Shown here piece after piece: positions 23,201-33,200 of a DNA stretch of 64,000 nucleotides. Location: assembly GCA_019096155.1 (NCBI GenBank), contig JAHCVI010000005.1, positions 3,296,468-3,360,467 on the forward strand. The letters run 5' to 3'. Every line of letters starts with the position of its first letter. The first letter of the stretch is position 1. The translations under genes were made by a program, and so were the position numbers. The DNA comes from Staphylotrichum longicolle (taxonomy: Eukaryota; Ascomycota; Sordariomycetes; Sordariales; Chaetomiaceae). The notes under the pieces were generated by a model. It was given only the letters and a program-made list of their open reading frames with translations, did no database searches and was not told the DNA's origin.

Positions 23201-23756
23201 GGTGGGGCTGCTGCCGAGTGCCTCGCAGCAGGTGTGCGGGAGTCCCGGGGTGGAGGCGATGGCGGAGGCGTTTTTGCGGGGGGATTCGCATCTGCCGCGG
23301 CAGCAGCAGCAGCGGCGGCAGCAGCAAGGGGGAGATGGGGTGGAGGGTGTGGGTGTGGATGTCACTATGGGTGCCACTTTGGGTGGTGATGGGGTGGGCG
23401 GTGGTGGTGGTGAGGTGGTGGGACAAGGGGTAGAGTTGGGACTGGAGGTTGAAGAGGGGATGGAGGAGGGACAAAGAGAAGTGGAGGGGGGAGTCGAGAG
23501 GGAACAATCTGACGATGGCGATGACGATGAAGGAGAGGAGACATATGGGACGCAAGAAGAGGTCGTGTTGGGGGAGGATCTGCCCGTCGACGAGGTCAGT
23601 GCTGTCATGGAGAACCTGGACGATTTCCTCGGTGGAAACTGGGACGTGGATGCCGACCTTGCAAAGGCGAGGGCGGAGCAGGAGCGGGAGAGCCGCGGCA
23701 GCGGGTTTAGTTTCGCGGGCAGCAGTGGGTTGATGGACATCGGTGTTTGGGACTGA
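20205..23756 (+). CDS. Large disordered protein with repeated (S/N)PW motifs
   Basis: Single exon of 1,183 residues; function not recognised. The first ~100 residues look folded and conserved: GSPGREWLHPDNFANEPVYC, DDILHSGSDDEAYNSPAERQ, then FLDGKPVFLLSASLRGPFD and GWVNPWRSK. The rest is mostly polar and disordered, with Glu-rich, Pro-rich and poly-Gln runs and basic patches of nuclear-localisation type (KRKRPSGPKR, PKRRRIS, PRKRPRTTSP). A Pro-Trp motif recurs as VNPWRSK, QSPWVKE, QSPWARG and SNPWTRP. The C-terminus has an acidic/hydrophobic block (AVMENLDDFLGGNWDVDADL) resembling a binding motif. It is divergent from the Nud1/Cdc11 gene. A nuclear, DNA- or chromatin-linked role is a guess based on composition only. 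Confidence 0.75.
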   Translation: MKRCYGSPGREWLHPDNFANEPVYCEAPHNPDDILHSGSDDEAYNSPAERQARCEAQAQRFLDGKPVFLLSASLRGPFDRESGWVNPWRSKSTSTKKSAKRKRPSGPKRILEQPESSGIFESSSCHQEAPESIPVLPPAACSTPQYMDGQTFHRIWDWRNQVVAESDVPSSPSQQASQTLPASADSRRATQQTIRRRSGMTADTLDDGLRSSARYTPVLVDKVAKRDTSRFSARDDEKAASSSHLKVHPDVDSNHAIPSQDFLSTYALPVAAEIIRHLSPPAPRIPEQSVLSVRTSQPPSSNPRAAEEGTSPAMAFATHVTSDKENLEKRNATPEGRPLRAVASCAHLKTQASARTDGSFRYRRKDVRDKGSIATRNMGPVSGSTLKLEAERPVSSSQMPLERPLEDDETPRPLDTGGSSGDAETRAPEVAEQVHEAVIKVEALGTPKVLPESKLSQQLLSVDNQAADESQSEGDGTMDTVSQIDGPTLVPSEETSGSERSGVSSFGHFSVEKQSQDMIGDGLGLPRRLLWPKRRRSGSGDPLPVFGLEPTHTRAPEPAIEKRRSLSPADPLCMEENAAHPAEESEVVQQAPQIVQSPTRADASVVVETVGVDPEPTGEEVAESETASEAEDEEMHEAAEVRVEAAPESGLEGEAQPEVQPQPTATEVQSPRTKVEGVPPPQNDEQVNDEAEAAQSTPPQVTQSPWVKEANVVPGASGTPIPLPIPSAKLVVAREAPDEAVSQSPWARGDSQLQAPDARLFNPLSSPTNSNVLPTTEATTHLQPPCDDDIDMCNSQLYPPHPSTPETKHSSLPTPDFTLSVKSFKDFMTPSPQKPAPKRRRISTSTSTGADDHLPSTQALLDAAISNPWTRPPTIKKPNKPKRSLKQQQQHEEQQPRPKKRVSWADAAADNAPSPLPSSTPTNTTTAITTTTTNPRKRPRTTSPPPSILLSTPQQLPGTSEKFGKHFAAVAAGGRGRRVVTTTTTTPLRQQQQYPKSGRVGLLPSASQQVCGSPGVEAMAEAFLRGDSHLPRQQQQRRQQQGGDGVEGVGVDVTMGATLGGDGVGGGGGEVVGQGVELGLEVEEGMEEGQREVEGGVEREQSDDGDDDEGEETYGTQEEVVLGEDLPVDEVSAVMENLDDFLGGNWDVDADLAKARAEQERESRGSGFSFAGSSGLMDIGVWD

Positions 23757-24506
23757 GATGGGCTCTTGTTGCATTGCTGGTGGTTTGGCTTGGCTGGAGG
23801 TCGGGACCGGGACTGTTTATGGTGTTGGCACTTATACCCGGATGGTGTACCGCGTTTGCTTGGTGTGAATGTAGCTTGCTCGCTACCTACAGCGTGAAGG
23901 ATGGATGAGACTGAGTTGTCTAAACATGAATATTCTGCGATACAGCCTGACGTGTCACGTAGTGTGGAAAGACGTGAGAGATGCTGTACCCAGGGAAAGA
24001 GGTCTTCAACTTAGGGGAGTCAGGACAGTGGGATGAAGTGAAGAGATCAAGATCCGTTCTGGAAAGAGCTTGTCCAAACTCGCCGAGGAAAACAACTACC
24101 ACTGCCCTTCAGTTGACCTCGTGCCTTTCAAGAAGGAGGCAGCAGATGAAGAGAACACGATTTGAGAAATCAAGATCAACTTCGATTAGTTAACGGTTTT
24201 TGATAACCAAGCGCCGCGGATAAGCAATCGCCGCACTTCTTGCTGCCTACCCCATAATAACGATTTTCTATTATACGACAAAGATACTAGGAAAGGGGAC
24301 GGAAGATCTAGAGCATGATGGCGATATGGCAACGGCGGCAATTTTGACGTTCTTTCATGATGAGGATAAGGGGATTGAGTAGAGTTTTCAAGCCGCGTGG
24401 ATAGAAAGACAGAGAGAAATGGAATGCAAGTTAACGAAGAGCTCTTTTAGCTTCGCTAGAGCGAAGTTCGATTTCCTTTGCTCGCCGGTCTCTCTTGTTG
24501 TTAGCC
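23757..24506. other. Convergent intergenic region
   Basis: 750 bp between the stop codons of the 20205 gene (+) and the zinc-cluster regulator (-). It turns AT-rich from about 24170. No gene is seen. Confidence 0.45.
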
Positions 24507-27077
24507 TCAATCCCAAGATTGGCGAGATTCTATTAGTTCCATCGCTTCCATGGTTGTGAAATCGGGAAACATGCACTGGCTGAGGATGGCGTTGAGCTCC
24601 GCATCGTCATATTCGCCGCTGAGAATGGATTGATTGGTTAGTGGCCGTTTATCCCAAGCGAGCGGTCGCATAGAGGAGGAGAACACGCACCTTGTGCCAG
24701 CCCCGTGCCCGCAGTTGTTGGCAGTGCTGGGAGTCCATGGTACGATGGGCGACGCCGACCCGGCAGTTTCTCCCTCGTGGTCATCCCGATCCTCTCGCAT
24801 GGCCATGACCGCGCCACCCTCATCTGCCTCGGTAGGCGGCGCGATGGGTTCCAGGGCGCGGCACCTGGAGTCTATGACCCCTCGAGCTCTTGTAAAGAGA
24901 CGATACAAGAGCTCCGCGCCAAAGTAGGTGGTCTTGATTTCCGTCACTACCATCATACACAGGTCCAGCTGATGGCAGCCTAGGCGCCGAACCAGCCTCT
25001 GCGGCGACACGGAATGCAGGAGATGGACCTGCAATGCTGGTACGAGAGCAATGCAACTAATCAAACATGAGCAAAGTGGTGGTGGGAGACGTGCTAGTCT
25101 TGATTGATTTTGCTCTTACATGAGTGATTGAGAGAGGCGGATCATGTCTTCTCTGATCATGTTACTGAGGACGTTGTTCGTATTCATGGCTGCGTTGGTT
25201 GCTTTCCTTTCTGCACTCGACAACCAATCTTGCGATCTTCTGTCATGGGTGACAGCGGGCCGATGGCCAAGGGATTGTAACACAAACGGGCGAAACAGAG
25301 TTATGAGGGTGGAACTGATATTAGCAGCTGTCAGAAACAATACTCCTTGCTTGTACGGCCAGGATCCTTACTCGAAGAACAGTTCGAAATGATGCATGTG
25401 GAGAGTGAGAATTGGATCCGTAGCTCGACCTCTGAGACGATCCAGGCGCTTGCGATGTTGTCTGAGCTCGCATTCCAGAGCATCCACGTCCGAGTGGGCA
25501 GAAAGGGTTCGCTTGGCGAGGTGCTGGACAGCGAGGATCCTTGACAGAACGCTCGTGACAGAGAGCAAGTCATCCCACAGCAAGAACAGATCTTGAGAAC
25601 CCTCTGGGACGTACCGCCGACTTTGAGCCTCTGTCAGCCCAGAACACAAGGTCTCGGAGGCATTTGCATCAGGCTTTGGCGTATCGGAGTGCGCCAGGTC
25701 AATCCGCATCGGCCGTCCCATGCCAACGGATAACCATGCTTCCCTGAAGAAGCAGGACCACCACAGGTGTCTCCATAACTCCCGGTCGATGGATGAACCA
25801 CCACCCTGAGAGTGGCTGAGAAGGCTAGCATCAGGTTGACGGTGTAACCCAATGGTCTGGCAAAGGCTGATCGCTACGCCGTTCCAGTGCCACGGCCCGA
25901 GCCTGTCCTCTGTGTCCGAGTACCAGAAGCCCATCAACAGCACCGCTTGGATCAGGGCTATCTTGGATCGTTCGTGGTCTGCGTCGTATAGCGCCTACAA
26001 GAGGGGTGGGGTGGGGAGGGCAAGTTAGATGTGTCCATGATTAAGACAAACGGAGTGCATGCCTTGGCACGTAAGAACATTGCCCGTTTCATGTCCTTTC
26101 GCGATTCGTAACCAGCTGAGCGCACGGTTGTCATGTCGGCAAACTGGAGAATCCAAGATCAGCGAGCCTTGCGATAATACACCCGGTGGCCACGGATCTT
26201 TTCCTTTACGTTTGTAGCTGCCAGGAAAATGCTCCAAAGAAGACGGGGGGACGCCTCGGTCTGTCCTGGGCTTTCAAAGGCTTTCAGGAACGAGGAGACG
26301 CGTAAAATGGGGAGAAAAGGGTGGACATAATGGAAGTACGCCTGGACGAGCGTTTGTTGGATGATGGGAGCTGGCAAGTCAAAACAGCCTCTGCTCTTCA
26401 GGTAATCGAGAGTTTCAGGATCAAGGTTGGACGGGTTTAGGGCAGCGACGACAAAGTGACCGCTTTTGCCCGGGCGTTCGGGTTCGCAAAGATCGGCAAC
26501 GAGAGCAACACCCTGAGGATCACCTTGTGCCACTGTCAGGACCCCCCACAAGCAAGTGCACACGCGCAATGGCAACTGACCGTACACAGGCGAACAAGCT
26601 GCATGGGCGGCTTGAGGGGTAGTCGCGTGAGGTTCCTGAGCTTGTGAGTGGTGGCCGAAGTGACCGGTGAATGGACGGTACACGGGCTCATCGGGGGGCT
26701 CATCAGGGGGCTCATCGGGGCTTGCCCATTCATGCGCGGGAGCGGGAACGGGAGCGGGAGCGGGCGCCGTGTCACTCGGCGCCCTCGGTGGATTGCGGGC
26801 GCTCCGTGTTCTGGCCGTACCTCGTGGTCGGCAGAGAGCTTCCGTCAGTGTGCTTTGCTAGGGCTTAGGTCGAGACACTTAAGACTCACCTCTGAGGCTG
26901 CCTTGGGCGTGCTTGACAGCTGACGTTATCTAGGGAACAATTCGTGCAGGGCGTCCCGGTCTGCGAGATGCTGCAGCGAACTTTGCGGGCGTGGCAAGCA
27001 TGGCAGGCCGCGGCTGCTCTCTTCTTTGACCTATAGGAGAAGGGCTCGGTGGATCGGGATCCCGTAGAGGGCAGCAT
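24507..27077 (-). CDS. Zn2Cys6 transcription factor, cutinase factor (CTF1)-like
   Basis: Fungal zinc-cluster regulator with a fungal-specific transcription factor domain. Eight exons: 27077-26890, 26810-26581, 26532-26210, 26143-26063, 25994-25372, 25314-25120, 25056-24691 and 24618-24507. All phases fit, giving 705 residues. The binuclear cluster at about residues 25-54 is C-X2-C-X6-C-X8-C-X2-C-X6-C (CHACHARKVRC ... PCTNCSLDNVSC). A Pro/Ala/Glu-rich linker follows (three PPDEP-type units). The middle domain has the order seen in CTF1/Far-type fatty-acid regulators: AYFHYVHPFLPIL, RSAGYESRKDMKRAMFLRAK, WHWNGVAISLCQTIGLHRQP, LWRHLWWSCFFREAW. The C-terminus is acidic. Intron 4 uses a GC-AG donor (26062). 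It lies 342 bp downstream of the isomerase on the same strand. CTF1/FarA/FarB relatives control cutinase or fatty-acid catabolism, which fits the neighbours. Confidence 0.93.
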
Positions 27078-27138
27078 GTTGCAATTGATGACGGGTAACT
27101 AACGGGGACCAATGGTGGAAGCAGACCAGGACAGCGTG

Positions 27139-27144
27139 CCGCGG
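27139..27144. promoter_or_regulatory. CCGCGG site upstream of the zinc-cluster regulator
   Basis: One CCGCGG (in TGCCGCGGCG) lies 62 bp upstream of the regulator's ATG. It is the same hexamer that is clustered before the two neighbouring beta-oxidation genes. It suggests autoregulation but is a single match. Confidence 0.35.
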
Positions 27145-27419
27145 CGTGGCAGACCAGATATTGTGCCATGTTTGCCTCGGTAAAATCAGAGATGCTTGGC
27201 TGCCGAGGTGATGGTGTTTGTGGAACTGGAACGAGCGGAACAAATCCATTACCCATACAGTGGGGCTCCGAGCTGGGATGAGACCAGGAGATTCGAAGGA
27301 ACAAATCATTGACAGGAGTACTCTGTACGGACTAGGGATATGGATATGTAATTATTTCACCATTGCCGCCCACCAGCCTTGGCTTCCAAATCCAATTCAG
27401 AAGCACGATCAAGGCTTGC

Positions 27420-28285
27420 TCAGAGCCGGTGTTTCTTGGTTCCAGAGATAACCTTCGCCATCTCTGCCTGCGGGATCCCTTCGCAGAAACGCTCAAGACC
27501 CCGGAGCGTCTCCAACGGCGCCACCTCGTCCTGCTCCCGAACGACCCGGCGACGCAGCAGCGCCTTCGTCCCCAGCAAGCTCGAGCCAACCAGATGCGGA
27601 CCAAAACTCTGGCGCACGTGCTCCAGCACCTGGGCCCGGAAGTTGGTCTTGTCCCTGAAGATGTGGTTGACGAAGCCGACCTGGACCAGCTCGCTGACCG
27701 GGATCTTTCGGCCGAGGATCAGCGCCTCGTTGGCCTTGCCGGGTCCCATCCTGTGGACGAACGCAACGCTGGCACCCCCTTCAGCGACCAAGCCGAGAGA
27801 GCTAAACGGCGTCAGGAGATACGCATCAGGCACCGCGTAGATGAAGTCCGAGTGAGCAATGAGCGCGGCCGAGAGTCCGATCACAGGTCCGTTCAAAGCC
27901 GTCACAAGGATCTTGGAGTGGCTGTAAAAGGCCCTCGCGACATCCAGGTTGTTGTTGACCAACTTTGGAAGCCAGTAGGGACGGGACAGCATCTCGTCCA
28001 TGGACGGAGGGCTGTCTTTGAGATCGGCACCACTTTTGTCGAGACGAATCAGGAAGCCTGGTCTTCACTCAGCGGGATGCCGGCTGAAACTTACGAGGAG
28101 AAGAAGGGCCCCTCTCCGATCAGAAGAGTAACGTAAACATCCTCGTTGGCATCCGCCTCCCTGAGAAGGCTTGCTAGGCGAGAGAACGCGCTCTGCGTCA
28201 GCGAGTTGAATTTCGTCGGGTTGTTGAGTGTGATGATGGCAAGGCTGCCTTCGTAGTCGATACGAATGAGGTTCGGGTCAGACAT
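27420..28285 (-). CDS. Peroxisomal delta3,delta2-enoyl-CoA isomerase (crotonase family)
   Basis: Crotonase-fold enzyme that should shift cis/trans-3-enoyl-CoA to trans-2-enoyl-CoA, letting unsaturated fatty acids enter beta-oxidation. Exons 28285-28095 and 28032-27420 join in phase to 267 residues. Seen are ITLNNPTKFNSLT near the N-terminus, FSSGADLKD (oxyanion-hole Ala/Gly) at the splice junction, ALNGPVIGLSAALIAHSDF (second oxyanion loop), and LGLVAEGGAS, whose Glu aligns with the catalytic base of yeast Eci1. The C-terminus is KKHRL; yeast Eci1 also ends in HRL, a variant PTS1 peroxisomal signal. It is the middle gene of three on the same strand, with three CCGCGG sites upstream. It may instead have dienoyl-CoA isomerase activity. 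Confidence 0.92.
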
Positions 28286-28465
28286 TGTGTTGGGTGAGTT
28301 GGGAAGCGGAATCTCCAGCGTATCCTGAGCGATAAATGCCAGAGCCCTGGTGACAGCCTCGTTGTGCAGCGTATATAAGTATTTAATGGCCATCACTCCA
28401 AATCGCCTCGGCATAGTTAATTCAACGCGGCAACCGGGATGGTCTTTCGTTGGCAAAATAATCTG

Positions 28466-28589
28466 CCGCGGGAACTTCTTATTTGGATCCCATTCTTACA
28501 CGCCGCGGCAATCCTGGACTGTCTCTCGGTATCCAACAGCCTGCCTTAGGAGTTGCCTCCGTCCCTTCTTTTCCCCCGATGCACCGCGG
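28466..28589. promoter_or_regulatory. Three CCGCGG sites upstream of the enoyl-CoA isomerase
   Basis: CCGCGG occurs at 28466-28471, 28503-28508 and 28584-28589, which is 181, 218 and 299 bp upstream of the ATG. CCG directly abutting CGG is an everted repeat of the half-site recognised by many Zn2Cys6 dimers. The flanks converge on TGCCGCGGCA. The reductase gene has the same arrangement. Confidence 0.55.
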
Positions 28590-28610
28590 CAATCCTGTCC
28601 TGTTTCTCGG
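28503..28610 (+). repeat. Imperfect 27-bp direct repeat containing CCGCGG
   Basis: 28503-28529 and 28584-28610 share 24 of 27 bases, each starting CCGCGGCAATCCTG and ending TCTCGG. The promoter site appears to have been duplicated with its flank. Confidence 0.8.
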
Positions 28611-28948
28611 CAGCGAACAAATCGCCCTCGGAACTTTCTTCCGCGCGCGCGCGTGCCGCCGCTGTGCTCAGCTCGTATACATTATCCCCGACCTGTTCCG
28701 GCCGTACCCATGACCTCCTGCAATGTGACACAGGGGGTCTCCCAAGTCGGAAATACTGGTGTGCTATAGGCCGTGGTAGTGCGCAACCTAGGCGTTCTCT
28801 TTTATCAAGCATGTACATGGACGATGGAAGCTCAGAGGAAAGCGCGGGCGAGAACATTTCACAGCGCATCGCAGTGTACCTTACGGAGAACAATCCACTT
28901 TTGGTCTGGTACATGATGTCTCGAGTCTCGGGAGAAGAAGCGGCGATC

Positions 28949-30019
28949 TTACAGCTGGGCTTTTGGTCGTCGGCCGGTCTCTATGTCCCTAGGCAGAGCC
29001 TGGCCCCCCAAGACTGCTTCGGGATACGTCAGACCGGACGAATGGCCTGCGAGTCCTGCCAGCCTCCACGCACCACCATCGACGACCAAGACATGACCCG
29101 TCACGTAGCTGCCGGTGTCGCTGAACAGGAAAACTGTGGCATCCGCAACCTCCTGCAATGTCCCGTACCTGCCAAGAGGGACGGAGCGGGACGCTTGTCC
29201 CGATTCCCGCAAGGCTTGACTCGAAAGCCTCTGGAGGCCTTCAGTGCCCTCGATACCACCAGGACTAATCACGTTCGAAGTAACGCCGCGGGGCCCATAC
29301 TCCAAGGCTACCGTAGCCGACAGGGCGTCGACGCCTGCCTTCGCGGAGGCGACGTGTGCCTGATACGGCATCCCGGTGTAGTGAAATGTGGCCGAGATGA
29401 AGATGATACGGCCGCCAGTGGGTTGGCCTGTGTTCTTGGCCCGGGCCGCTGACGACAAGAGATGAGGCATCGTGGACTTGACCGTGTTGTAAGATCCGAG
29501 AAGGTCTATGTCCACAACACTCTTGAAGGCGTTGCTCGACAGCCCCTCGATCGGTGCGAGGAAGTTTCCAGCCGCCCCGGCGCTATCCGTCCAGTCCAGC
29601 CAGAGTCAGTAGAGAATCTAAACCTAGGGGAGGCAAGGACGTATTACATGACAAAATCGATGGTCTTGAGCCTTCCAATGCACTCTTCAACCGCTGCCTC
29701 GAGCGTCGCTATGTTCCGAACGTCGACGTTGCCAATTCCGAGGACTTGCGACCCAGGGCGTACTTTCGCGATCTCAGCGGCCATGTTCTTGGTCTTCTCA
29801 ACATTCCGGCCGACGATGCAAGCATTGGCCCCGAGGTACACCAAGGCCCGGACTTGGGCGGAGCAGATAGTCCCATTGCCTCCGGTACAGAAAACCACGG
29901 TCCCGTCTTGTTTAGACAAGAGTTAGAATCATGCATCCGGCATCGGGCTGTGGAGACCACTTACCAAAAAGACCTTTTGCCCATGCTCTGGAGACGAGAT
30001 TTGGAACTTGCGACGCCAT
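28949..30019 (-). CDS. Peroxisomal 2,4-dienoyl-CoA reductase (SDR family)
   Basis: NADPH-dependent short-chain dehydrogenase that reduces 2,4-dienoyl-CoA to 3-enoyl-CoA, the other auxiliary step for unsaturated fatty acids (yeast Sps19). Exons 30019-29965, 29906-29648 and 29582-28949 join in phase to 315 residues. Seen are VVFCTGGNGTICSAQ (nucleotide-binding Gly motif, about residues 21-35), CIVGRNVEKT (Arg suited to NADPH), AGAAGNFLAPIE, ISATFHYTGMPYQAHVASAK (active-site region with Lys) and EYGPRGVTSNVISPG. This arrangement is typical of the 2,4-dienoyl-CoA reductase subgroup. The C-terminus is PKAQL; AQL is at best a weak PTS1. Its product is the substrate of the isomerase encoded 660 bp downstream on the same strand. 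Three CCGCGG sites lie before it. Confidence 0.92.
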
Positions 30020-30193
30020 GGCCAAGTGAAAAGGGTGATCGCAACGTTGGATCGTTGACAACTCTACGCTGCACCCGGGTCACCACCAGCCTGTTGATAT
30101 GACATGAGCTCATAAGTAGCTTTCCACACCGAAACTTTGTAGTAATAACACGGGACTTCAAGACGGGAAGCTGACATGGGGGGCTTTGGTTTG

Positions 30194-30294
30194 CCGCGGC
30201 AGGCTGTGCAAATTTGGAGGCGAACAAAAGCGACCGCGGGGATGAGTTTGCCGCGGCAGATAATCTGGGACATAGTTTCCAGAGACCTCCGCGG
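30194..30294. promoter_or_regulatory. Three CCGCGG sites upstream of the dienoyl-CoA reductase
   Basis: CCGCGG occurs at 30194-30199, 30251-30256 and 30289-30294, which is 175, 232 and 270 bp upstream of the ATG. The first two are perfect TGCCGCGGCA palindromes and the third is CTCCGCGGCA. Number and distance closely match the isomerase promoter. Confidence 0.6.
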
Positions 30295-33200
30295 CAGGTC
30301 AACGGCCAGATGTTGGAAGTTGGGGGGGATGACCTAAGCCATGAGATACTCCATGTCATGGAGCACCTGCACCTCTCTCTGTCCAGACAGGTGAACAGAA
30401 AGCAGCGGCTCCCATGGATCCAATGATGGATATCTCACATGCCAATTGTGATGCAATCCCCAGGCCCAGATGCTGCTTGCCGACACAGTTTCCTCGGTAA
30501 GCCTGTGTAACATTGGGGCGACTAGACAAGACGGCTATCTTAACAATAGACGGCGAGCTTGACGCTGCTTGATAGCGTTTTCCCTTTCCCTCTAGACAAT
30601 TCGGCTGTCGGCAGCTTGTCTTGAGGAGAGCGGACGGGATCCCGAAGCTTCTACCGCATATGGTCGTATGTGCTTGTGGCTTGCCGCGAGGGAGGTGATA
30701 TTAGGCATGAGCAGTCGAAGGCACCATCACGACAGAGAGAGCTCACCCCCCTTGAGCTTGGGGCGGGAGAAGGGAGAAGGGTTCTCCGAAAAGTCGGCGG
30801 GTTTTGCGTCGCGATGCCGGTGCCTAGACGAGGAACCTCCAGGCGGGCTCTCGGTCGCCTAGTCCCGCCGACATTGGGGCGGACGACACTAGCCTTGGTG
30901 GCCCAATGGCCGCTCTGGGTGCTAGTGAATGTTGGGGTTGTAGTTGTGGAAGGGGGTTATATGGGAGCTCCTGGTTGGCTGCGCAGGTTGGGAAGATGAC
31001 GGAGGGAGAGAGTGGCAAATGTGTTTTTGGGCGGTGATGGCGGTAACTCCTTGGATTGTGGTAATGGATGTTCATAGCTGAGATAAGACGCTGCTTGTAC
31101 ACCACGAGAGGCAGAAGTCAACAATCACACAGGTTCCCGCGTGTAAAGCAGGCGGGGTCTTGCTTGGGTTGTGATGCTTTCGTCGGTTTGGATCGAAGTT
31201 GAGGGCCCACCATCTCGGTCACCCCGAAAATAGAACCCAATGGCCGCTCTCCATCTCAGAGGGCGTGAAGAAGCACAAGATCCCCTCCGATTTCGTCTTT
31301 CAAAAGCGGTCTGCTTGCGTCCTCCTTCGCATCCGGTACCCGTCCCCTGTCTCACCTATGAGATGCCCGACATCAACCACGCCGCCTTGAGCCCCCTTGG
31401 TCTGGCAGGAAGACACATGCCCTCTTTCCAGTCACAGAAAAGAGGCCTCCGGAGAGAAAGAAAGCCCCTGAATCGAGATGCGATGCCCATGCGCGAACAA
31501 GCGGTCTGTCCAATCCGCCGGAGTATTCCAAGGGTGCGGCTGTCTGGGAGACGACATGTCAAGGGCCCGACCAGCGTCTTGCAGCACGGGGTATGGCGCA
31601 CATGGGCGGATCATTGGCTCTCCATGGGTAGACTCGTGTCTGAGACCAGGCCTGCAGCAAGTACGAGCCCGGCAGCCCTGGACCGCACGCTGGAGGCAGC
31701 ATGCGGTGTAACCCCTGGCTGAAGCTGCAGCGTTGTTTCGACGGGATACCGCGGTAAGACGGCAAGCGTGCGATTTTCCGAATCTGTGTCCCTGTCTCTG
31801 AGGCTGTCTCGCAAGCAAGGGCTCCAAGACAGTTCCACAGCCAAGTTGTGCCGTGGGCTCTGGTCTTCATCCAGATGGCTGGAAGAATCAGCACGGGAGA
31901 GGCGTTGTTACACGTCGCCTCATCGAAGGGAGGTGCCTCTCTCGCTGGGAAACCCCGAGTAGTCCGAGGTGTGCGGCAGACTGGGTGCACAGCATAGATG
32001 GGCCTAGACTCTTTAGTAACGCAGTTGCTCTATTTTTCGGCCAAGGGGTGGGAGGACGACGTCAAACGGGGCCTGTCAATTCTGTCGTCAACCTCTTCGA
32101 TAAGATGTGATGTGATGTGCTGAGCTGTCCGTCAGCTGGAAACTGCATTCCCGGACTTCCGAGACCCCAGCTCCTCCTGGGTCCTGCCAGCCAGCCAGTC
32201 CAGCTGTCCAGCCTGTCAGTCGCGTCGCCTCGCCGGCGTGGGCTGGGAAGCCGTGCAGAGAGTAGAAACCATCCGAGATTCCAAGAATGCCGCCCGTGGG
32301 CCGCGTAATGGATGTTCCTGGCTCGAGCTGAATTTGGCGTTTGCTCGGCGGGCCCAAGACACAGTAAAACACCAGGCACGCCGCTGACGAGAAGGACTGG
32401 ACACTGTGCGACTGTGGCATGGTTGCAACGGTGATCGAAACGGACGTGCGCCAGACGCCAGACTGACAGCGGTTGCCAGATTGGATTTGGAAGAACGACG
32501 AGGAGGCTCAAGGAGCCAGAGAAGCCAAGATGGCCCGTGGACAGAGCACGTTCTCGACTGATTGGCGGTGGTGAGCCCGGCTCCACGGCGATGCAGGGAA
32601 GCTGCTGCTGGGTCTCCAAGACTCCGCAACTCGCTTGAGTCGAGGAGAAGCAGACTCGCATTCTCACCACAGCACGGCCGTGGTTGATAGGACGGGTTTG
32701 ATAGCGCGAGCGGGGAGAGGGCTACGAGCCCATCATGATCTTGATCGGGCCCCTAGCGCGCTGCAACGTCCCGTGCCGCCAAAACTGGGGAAGTGTGTCG
32801 TCCGGTCATCGGGCATCGGGCATTGGGCGAGAGACTGGACGGACAGTACGAATGATGGAAGCACCGACTGGAAGATCGCCCGGCCCGACTGGCGACTGTA
32901 TTCCAGGTTCCTTGGCTGTGCTGAACTGTGTTCGGGATATCGCCTGCCCTGGCATGCCTGGCTCTTGCCCGCTGAGGTCGTCTCGTGTGTGAACGTGGAA
33001 AGAGCAGTGCCCAATGGGAAGCCTTCCAGGTACCCAGCGAAGCCTGTCATGTTCGGAAGCTGCGCAACGTGATCTGAAATGGCAGCGATGGCAGATTCCG
33101 TTGCGTAACGGCAGCCAATTGACGGAGCCTGTGCTCGAGCGGTGGGGCTTTCAATATCCCTCGGGTCCGCTCCCGGTCGAACCTTCAGGACCAGCCTGGA

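Noticed and set aside
22604..23740. 378-codon open frame on the minus strand
   Set aside because: Antisense to the conserved-start 1,183-codon gene; composition is Ser/Pro/Cys low complexity with no motif.
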